Of a DNA stretch of 12,175 nucleotides, positions 8,409 to 12,175 are shown in pieces. The DNA is from Betaproteobacteria bacterium (lineage in GTDB: Bacteria > Pseudomonadota > Gammaproteobacteria > Burkholderiales > Casimicrobiaceae): assembly GCA_005883655.1 (NCBI GenBank), contig VBDA01000148.1, positions 1 to 12,175 on the forward strand. The letters run 5' to 3'. The position numbers and the translations under genes are program-made. The first letter of the stretch is position 1, and the number at the start of each line of letters is the position of its first letter. The notes beneath the pieces are model-generated. The model did not search any database, was not told where the DNA came from, and was given only the letters and a program-made list of their open reading frames with translations.

Positions 8409-10520
8409 TCAGAATCTGACATTGACGCTTGCGCCGACCAGGAAATTGCGGCCCGCGGCAGGCTCGAAAAAGCGTCCGTTGGTGTCGCCGACGATCACCG
8501 ATCCGACATAATCGCGGTCCGCGAGGTTGTTGACGCGCACGAATTCGCGCAGCGTCCACATGCCCGTCCGCTGCTCGAAACCGGCGCGGGCGTTGGCGAC
8601 CGCATACCTCGGCGCAGCATCGGTGTTGCGGTCGTTGACGTACAACTTGTCCGCGTACTGAACTTCCACCGCAGCCGAGAAACCGGACCAGTCGGCGCGC
8701 GTCCACGCCAGCTCGGCATAGGCGGCGTTTGCCGGCACCGCGGGCAAACGCGAGCCGGCAGCCACCAGTTGCGGCGGCGTGCCGGTCGTCGTGTCGGCGG
8801 CGAAGGTCGCCGAAAGGTATGTGTAGGCCGCGTAGGCGCTGAAGCCGCCGCCCAGCGCGCCTTCCCATTGCGCCTCGACGCCGCGGCGATGCGTCTTGCC
8901 GGCGTTCTTGTAGGTCGTGCGCCCTCCGGTCGCGGCGTCGATGATGATTTCATTGCTGGTGTTGATGCTGAATACCGCGAGATTTACGCGTTGCGTTTCA
9001 AACATATATGCCTTGACGCCGACTTCGGTGGAACGGCTGATCGCGGGCTGCAGGCCAAAATTGAGACCCGTCCCGATGTTGCGATAGGCGAGCTCGATGA
9101 AGGTCGGGGTCTCGAAGCCGTTTCCCCAATTGGCGTAAACATTGACATCTTTCGCGGCGTGCCAGACGATGCCCGCGACCGGGCTCGCATGCGAAAACGC
9201 GAGCCGGCCGCTGTCGTTCGGATTGGTGGCGGTGATGTAGTGATCATCCGAGACAAAGCGCACGTCGCTGTAGCGCGCGCCTGCGAGCAGCGATAGCGAC
9301 GGGAGCGGCGACCACTCGGCCTGCGCATAGACGTCTTGATCGTGCACTGTGTCGTCCTCGTCGCGCCGCAGAGCGCCTAAGGCGCCGTTGTTGTTGACGA
9401 AACCCTTACGCGCCTGATCCTGGCGATCGTAGGCGGCGCCGAAGGTCAGCGAGAGGGGGCCGCCGGCAAGCGCCAAGCGCGCCGTTACGCGCGCGTCGAC
9501 GCCGGCGAAGTTTCCATCGAGATCGGTCACGCCGCCGGAGGAGGTGTCGGCAATGCCGGAGAGCGCCAGGTATTGGCGAACCGCGCGCTGCCCCGCGTAC
9601 CCGGTCAGGCGCAGCGTCGTGTCGGCGCCGAGTTTGCGTTCGATCGTCATGCCGCCCTGCTGCTGTCCGACGGTCTTGCGGGTATCGAACAATGTAGCCG
9701 CGGGATCGACCTGCCGCCGATTTGCCTGCACCTGGGCACGCGTCAGTCCGAGCGGATCCTGCGCCTCAGGCTGATAAAGCGTGTTGCCGATCAACGTCAC
9801 GCGCGTGTCGCTGTCGAGCATGAACCTGAGCTTGGCGTTGAATTGGTCACGCGAGGCTTCGCTGTGATCGCGATAACCGCCGGTCTGGAAGTGATTGGCT
9901 GCCACCACGAAGTTGATGCCACGAGCCTTGCCGCCGAGCTTCGCAATGGCGTTCCAGGTACCGTAGCTGCCGCCGATTGCCTGCATCTGCGCAACCGGGG
10001 TCTGCGGACCGTCTTCGGTGAATATTGCGATCACGCCACCCGCCGCATTACCGTAAAGGGTCGAGAACGGCCCGCGCAAGACCTCGATGCGCTGCGCGGA
10101 AGCGAGACTGAAGCTTCCCGTCTGTCCCTGGCCGTCCGGCATCGTCGCCGGAATGCCGTCCTGGAACAAGCGTATGCCACGAGCGCCGAAGCTCGCCCGC
10201 GCACCGAATCCGCGTGAGGATATCTGAAGGTCCTGCGCGTAGTTCCAGCGATTCTGAATGACCAGCCCCGGCACGCGTGCCAGCGACTCGGACAGGTTGA
10301 TCTGCAGCTGATCCTGCTGAATCCGCGACGCATCGACGCTGTCGATCGCGACCGGAAGGTCGAACGCGCGCTGTTCGGTGCGGGTAGCGGTGACGACGAC
10401 AGAATCCGTTCGGCGTACATCCTGCGCCGACGCGATCTGCGGCAATAGTGTGGCGGCCAACACTGCGACGAACACTCCGAGCCGAATCGGATTTGCGCGG
10501 CGTTGTCGAATCTCTGCCAC
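8409..10520 (-). CDS. pqqU: TonB-dependent outer-membrane receptor, PqqU (YncD)-like PQQ importer
   Basis: This 703-residue outer-membrane transporter has a signal peptide at 1-33 (FVAVLAATLLPQIASAQ) and a TonB box near 38-46 (DSVVVTATR). The plug domain is at about 50-160 and a 22-strand barrel follows, ending in the aromatic NVRF. Several stretches recall E. coli PqqU (YncD), the TonB-dependent PQQ uptake receptor: NLSESLARVPGL, NYAQDLQISSRGFG, DGIPATMPDGQGQT, IEVLRGPFSTLYGN, GFETPTFIELAYRN, GGRTTYKNAGKT and DYVGSVIVGDTNGRFFEPA. The match comes from memory of that protein, not from an alignment. The start is a GTG at 10520, the first one that places the signal peptide at the N-terminus. The frame is open to 10841, but that part runs across the divergent propeller gene and makes no family sense. 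No strong ribosome binding site was seen. Cytochrome b561 overlaps its 3' end. The location beside a PQQ dehydrogenase supports PQQ as ligand. Confidence 0.9.
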   Translation of the reverse strand: MAEIRQRRANPIRLGVFVAVLAATLLPQIASAQDVRRTDSVVVTATRTEQRAFDLPVAIDSVDASRIQQDQLQINLSESLARVPGLVIQNRWNYAQDLQISSRGFGARASFGARGIRLFQDGIPATMPDGQGQTGSFSLASAQRIEVLRGPFSTLYGNAAGGVIAIFTEDGPQTPVAQMQAIGGSYGTWNAIAKLGGKARGINFVVAANHFQTGGYRDHSEASRDQFNAKLRFMLDSDTRVTLIGNTLYQPEAQDPLGLTRAQVQANRRQVDPAATLFDTRKTVGQQQGGMTIERKLGADTTLRLTGYAGQRAVRQYLALSGIADTSSGGVTDLDGNFAGVDARVTARLALAGGPLSLTFGAAYDRQDQARKGFVNNNGALGALRRDEDDTVHDQDVYAQAEWSPLPSLSLLAGARYSDVRFVSDDHYITATNPNDSGRLAFSHASPVAGIVWHAAKDVNVYANWGNGFETPTFIELAYRNIGTGLNFGLQPAISRSTEVGVKAYMFETQRVNLAVFSINTSNEIIIDAATGGRTTYKNAGKTHRRGVEAQWEGALGGGFSAYAAYTYLSATFAADTTTGTPPQLVAAGSRLPAVPANAAYAELAWTRADWSGFSAAVEVQYADKLYVNDRNTDAAPRYAVANARAGFEQRTGMWTLREFVRVNNLADRDYVGSVIVGDTNGRFFEPAAGRNFLVGASVNVRF

Positions 10521-10622
10521 GATCTGGGTGCCGATGGGTTGCCGCGAACTCGTGTAGCATAACCGATCGCCGGTAGCGACTCCATTACGGCGCGCCGCAT
10601 CGCTCGGAGGAGAAAAATAGTC
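10521..10622. promoter_or_regulatory. Divergent intergenic region between pqqU and the propeller gene
   Basis: These 102 bases must carry the start signals for both the minus-strand pqqU-cytochrome b561 unit and the plus-strand propeller-receptor unit. A GGAGGAG ribosome binding site for the propeller lies near its right end. No convincing -35/-10 pair and no clear operator palindrome were found on either strand, so the assignment rests on gene orientation alone. Confidence 0.4.
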
Positions 10623-11570
10623 ATGTTGGCCCGGTTCATGATTTGGGCGACAGTCATTTCGGCCACGACGACGCTCAGCGCGCTGGCGGCGCCATTTGCG
10701 TATGTATCCAACGAGGGCTCGGCTTCCGTAACGGTGATCGATATTGCGACCGACAAGGTGACCGCGACGTTCAACGTCGGAGGTAAGCCGCGCGGCATCG
10801 CGCTCTCGCCCGATCGAAAGCGGCTCTATGTGAGCGACCAAACCAGCAATGCAGCGCTAATCATCGACGCTTCGAACGGCGCCCTGCTCGGCCGGACAGC
10901 GCTGGGCAACTCCCCCGAGGGCATCTATCTGTCGACCGATGGCCGGCTGCTGTCCGCCGCGGTCGAGGAAGACGATCAGGTCATGCTGGTCGACACCGCG
11001 ACCACCAAGGTCGTGCAGCGATTGAAGATGCGCGGAAAGAATCCAGAGCACGCGGTCTTCAGCCCGGACGGCCGCTGGCTGTACGTCAGCAGCGAAGAAG
11101 CCGACAGCGTCGACATCGTCGATGTTGCCCGAGGCGAAGTGATCAAGTCGGTGAAGGTCGGCGACCGCCCGCGCGGCATCGGCTTCCTGCCGGACGGCAC
11201 ACGCGCCTACGTTGCCGCGGAGAACGCCGACACAATCAACGTCTTCGACGTCGCGACGCACGAAGTCATCGCGCGCATCAAGGCCGGCAGCCGGTCGAAC
11301 GGCGTCACCGTCCGTCCCGATGGCAAGCGCGTGTACGTGAGCTCGGGCGGCGATGGCACGGTGCAGGTCATCGATACGTCGACCAACGCGATTATTGCGA
11401 CAATTCCCGTCGGCAAGCGGCCCTGGAACATGGCGATCACGCCGGAAGGAACGAAGTTGTATGTCGCCTGCGGGCGATCCAACGCAATTGCGGTGATCGA
11501 CACCGCGGCCAATGCGAAGATCGCTGAAATCGCCGTCGGACAGCTCCCCTGGGGCGTAGCGATCCGCTGA
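10623..11570 (+). CDS. YVTN-type seven-bladed beta-propeller, PQQ-dependent catabolism-associated
   Basis: This 315-residue exported protein has a signal peptide of about 22 residues (ending LSALA, then APFAYVSN) and seven repeats of roughly 42 residues. Each repeat follows YVSxxxxxxVxVIDxxTxxVxxxxxVGxxPxGIxxSPDGxxL; for example, YVSNEGSASVTVIDIAT begins the first and YVACGRSNAIAVIDTAA begins the last. This fits the family named PQQ-dependent catabolism-associated beta-propeller (TIGR03866). That family accompanies quinoprotein dehydrogenases, and its biochemical role is not settled. There are no heme sites and no catalytic motif, so a binding or scaffold role in the periplasm is likely. The ATG at 10623 has GGAGGAG ten bases upstream, a rather long spacing; a second ATG at codon 6 would shorten the signal peptide. 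It is divergent from pqqU across a 102-base gap and is followed after 7 bases by a TonB receptor gene on the same strand. Confidence 0.9.
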   Translation: MLARFMIWATVISATTTLSALAAPFAYVSNEGSASVTVIDIATDKVTATFNVGGKPRGIALSPDRKRLYVSDQTSNAALIIDASNGALLGRTALGNSPEGIYLSTDGRLLSAAVEEDDQVMLVDTATTKVVQRLKMRGKNPEHAVFSPDGRWLYVSSEEADSVDIVDVARGEVIKSVKVGDRPRGIGFLPDGTRAYVAAENADTINVFDVATHEVIARIKAGSRSNGVTVRPDGKRVYVSSGGDGTVQVIDTSTNAIIATIPVGKRPWNMAITPEGTKLYVACGRSNAIAVIDTAANAKIAEIAVGQLPWGVAIR

Positions 11571-11577
11571 CTTGATC

Positions 11578-12175
11578 GTGCGATCGATCCGGCGGACGAG
11601 GCTCCGCGCCGCCTCGCTGACGCTGGCGTTTACAGGTTGCATGCTCACGGGCTCCGCGCGCGCGGATAACCCGGCCGAAGTCTTCGAATTGCCGCGGGTG
11701 GAGGTCATCGGCACGACTCCTTTGCCGGGGCTCGGCACCGCACTCTCGGACGTCCCAGCGAATGTCCAGGTGTTCGGCAATCGCGATTTCGCCAGGCAGC
11801 GGCCACTCGATCTGACCGGGTTCCTGGATCGCAATGCCAACAGCGTCGGTGTCGGCTCGGGACAGGGCAACCCGTACCAGCGGGATCTCAACTTTCGCGG
11901 CTTCGCCGCATCGCCGCTGCTCGGAACGCCACAAGGTATTTCCGTGTTTCAGGATGGCGTGCGAATCAACGAGGCCTTTGGTGACGTGGTCAACTGGGAT
12001 TTGCTGCCGCGCTCCGCGATCTCGACGATCCAGCTCATCCCAGGATCCAATCCAGTGTTCGGTCTCAACACGCTTGGCGGTGCGCTCTCGGTATATACCA
12101 AGAGCGGCGCGCAATATCCGGGCGCCGCGGTGGAATTGTCGACCGGTTCTTTTGGGCGTCGCGGCGCGCAGTTCG
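11578..12175 (+). CDS. Second TonB-dependent receptor, N-terminal part only (cut by window edge)
   Basis: The frame is open from a GTG at 11578 to the right edge, giving 199 residues. The N-terminus MRSIRRTRLRAASLTLAF... is a clear signal peptide cleaved near SARA. It is followed by a TonB-box-like VEVIGTTPL and a plug domain: DVPANVQVF, then LNFRGFAASPLLGTPQGI, SVFQDGVRINEAFGDVVNWD and IPGSNPVFGLNTLGGALSVY. This plug differs clearly from that of the PqqU-like receptor, so the two are not recent duplicates. It starts 7 bases after the propeller stop, which implies cotranscription and probably translational coupling; no separate ribosome binding site is seen. A TTG two codons upstream is an alternative start. 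The ligand is unknown. Siderophore, lanthanide chelate or the organic substrate are all possible given the neighbours, and none can be chosen from the plug alone. Confidence 0.88.
   Translation, partial: MRSIRRTRLRAASLTLAFTGCMLTGSARADNPAEVFELPRVEVIGTTPLPGLGTALSDVPANVQVFGNRDFARQRPLDLTGFLDRNANSVGVGSGQGNPYQRDLNFRGFAASPLLGTPQGISVFQDGVRINEAFGDVVNWDLLPRSAISTIQLIPGSNPVFGLNTLGGALSVYTKSGAQYPGAAVELSTGSFGRRGAQF

Larger units (their letters stand above)
7776..8422 (-). pseudogene. Cytochrome b561 family membrane protein, disrupted by a 59-bp palindromic insertion
   Basis: This is a di-heme b-type membrane cytochrome that typically passes electrons between quinol and periplasmic partners. The first part starts at the ATG at 8422 and reads MSDSEHATGYTTTAIVLHWL through GWGWWMQTIPKAPVG. 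The frame is then lost inside a duplicated, inverted stretch and resumes as APVGPRVDAYNLHKSIG to the stop at 7776. Removing 59 bases gives exactly 588 bases: 195 residues and a stop, the normal size. In that restored protein, candidate heme-ligand histidines are H18, H53, H94 and H158, spread over four hydrophobic helices. It ends in the family-like HVAGTVKHALLERDGSFRRI. The ATG lies inside the last codons of the upstream TonB receptor gene (14-nt overlap, different frame), which suggests translational coupling. If the insertion is real the gene is broken, since 59 is not a multiple of three. If it is an assembly error the gene is intact. Confidence 0.88.

Noticed and set aside
10521..10841. 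N-terminal extension of the pqqU frame to an ATG at 10841
   Set aside because: The added 107 residues are arginine-rich, precede the signal peptide, and run across the start of the divergent propeller gene.
10857..11891. Minus-strand frame of 344 codons opposite the propeller and second receptor
   Set aside because: The plus strand holds clear seven-fold repeats and a TonB plug; the minus frame shows only their mirrored periodicity.

Overview
This is a GC-rich, densely coded window. The genes look proteobacterial, most likely betaproteobacterial. The pointers are a periplasmic PQQ alcohol dehydrogenase with its own c-type cytochrome, an ABC_sub_bind-family binding protein, and TonB-dependent receptors. 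The genus cannot be told from the sequence. No rRNA, tRNA, CRISPR array or insertion sequence was seen, and no gap between genes reaches 300 bases.

Layout. The minus strand carries two transcription blocks. The first reads leftwards from 6913: a PQQ-dependent alcohol dehydrogenase, a diheme cytochrome c4-like protein, then coxS, coxL and coxM (a form II CO-dehydrogenase-like molybdenum hydroxylase), and at the left edge the N-terminal part of an ABC-transporter substrate-binding protein. The second reads leftwards from 10520: a TonB-dependent receptor strongly resembling the PQQ importer PqqU (YncD) of E. coli, overlapped at its 3' end by a cytochrome b561 gene. The plus strand carries an exported ankyrin-repeat protein (7041-7763). 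It also carries a two-gene unit divergent from pqqU: a seven-bladed beta-propeller of the type found with PQQ-dependent catabolism, followed by a second TonB-dependent receptor cut by the right edge.

How the parts could work together. PqqU would bring PQQ across the outer membrane. The alcohol dehydrogenase would use it in the periplasm and pass electrons to the diheme cytochrome. The CoxSLM enzyme could oxidise the resulting aldehyde or another compound in the cytoplasm. The dehydrogenase has an Asp-x-Asp motif (D346, D348) at the position that marks lanthanide-dependent enzymes, so the cofactor may be PQQ plus a rare-earth metal. The second receptor and the propeller are then candidates for metal or substrate handling. 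This scheme is inference from family knowledge and gene order.

Two genes are broken as written. coxL has a frameshift near 2966 with about a dozen codons apparently missing. The cytochrome b561 gene carries a 59-bp insertion that creates a perfect 38-bp inverted repeat with a 9-nt loop. Removing those 59 bases restores a full 195-residue protein. Both could be real mutations or assembly errors, and read mapping would decide.
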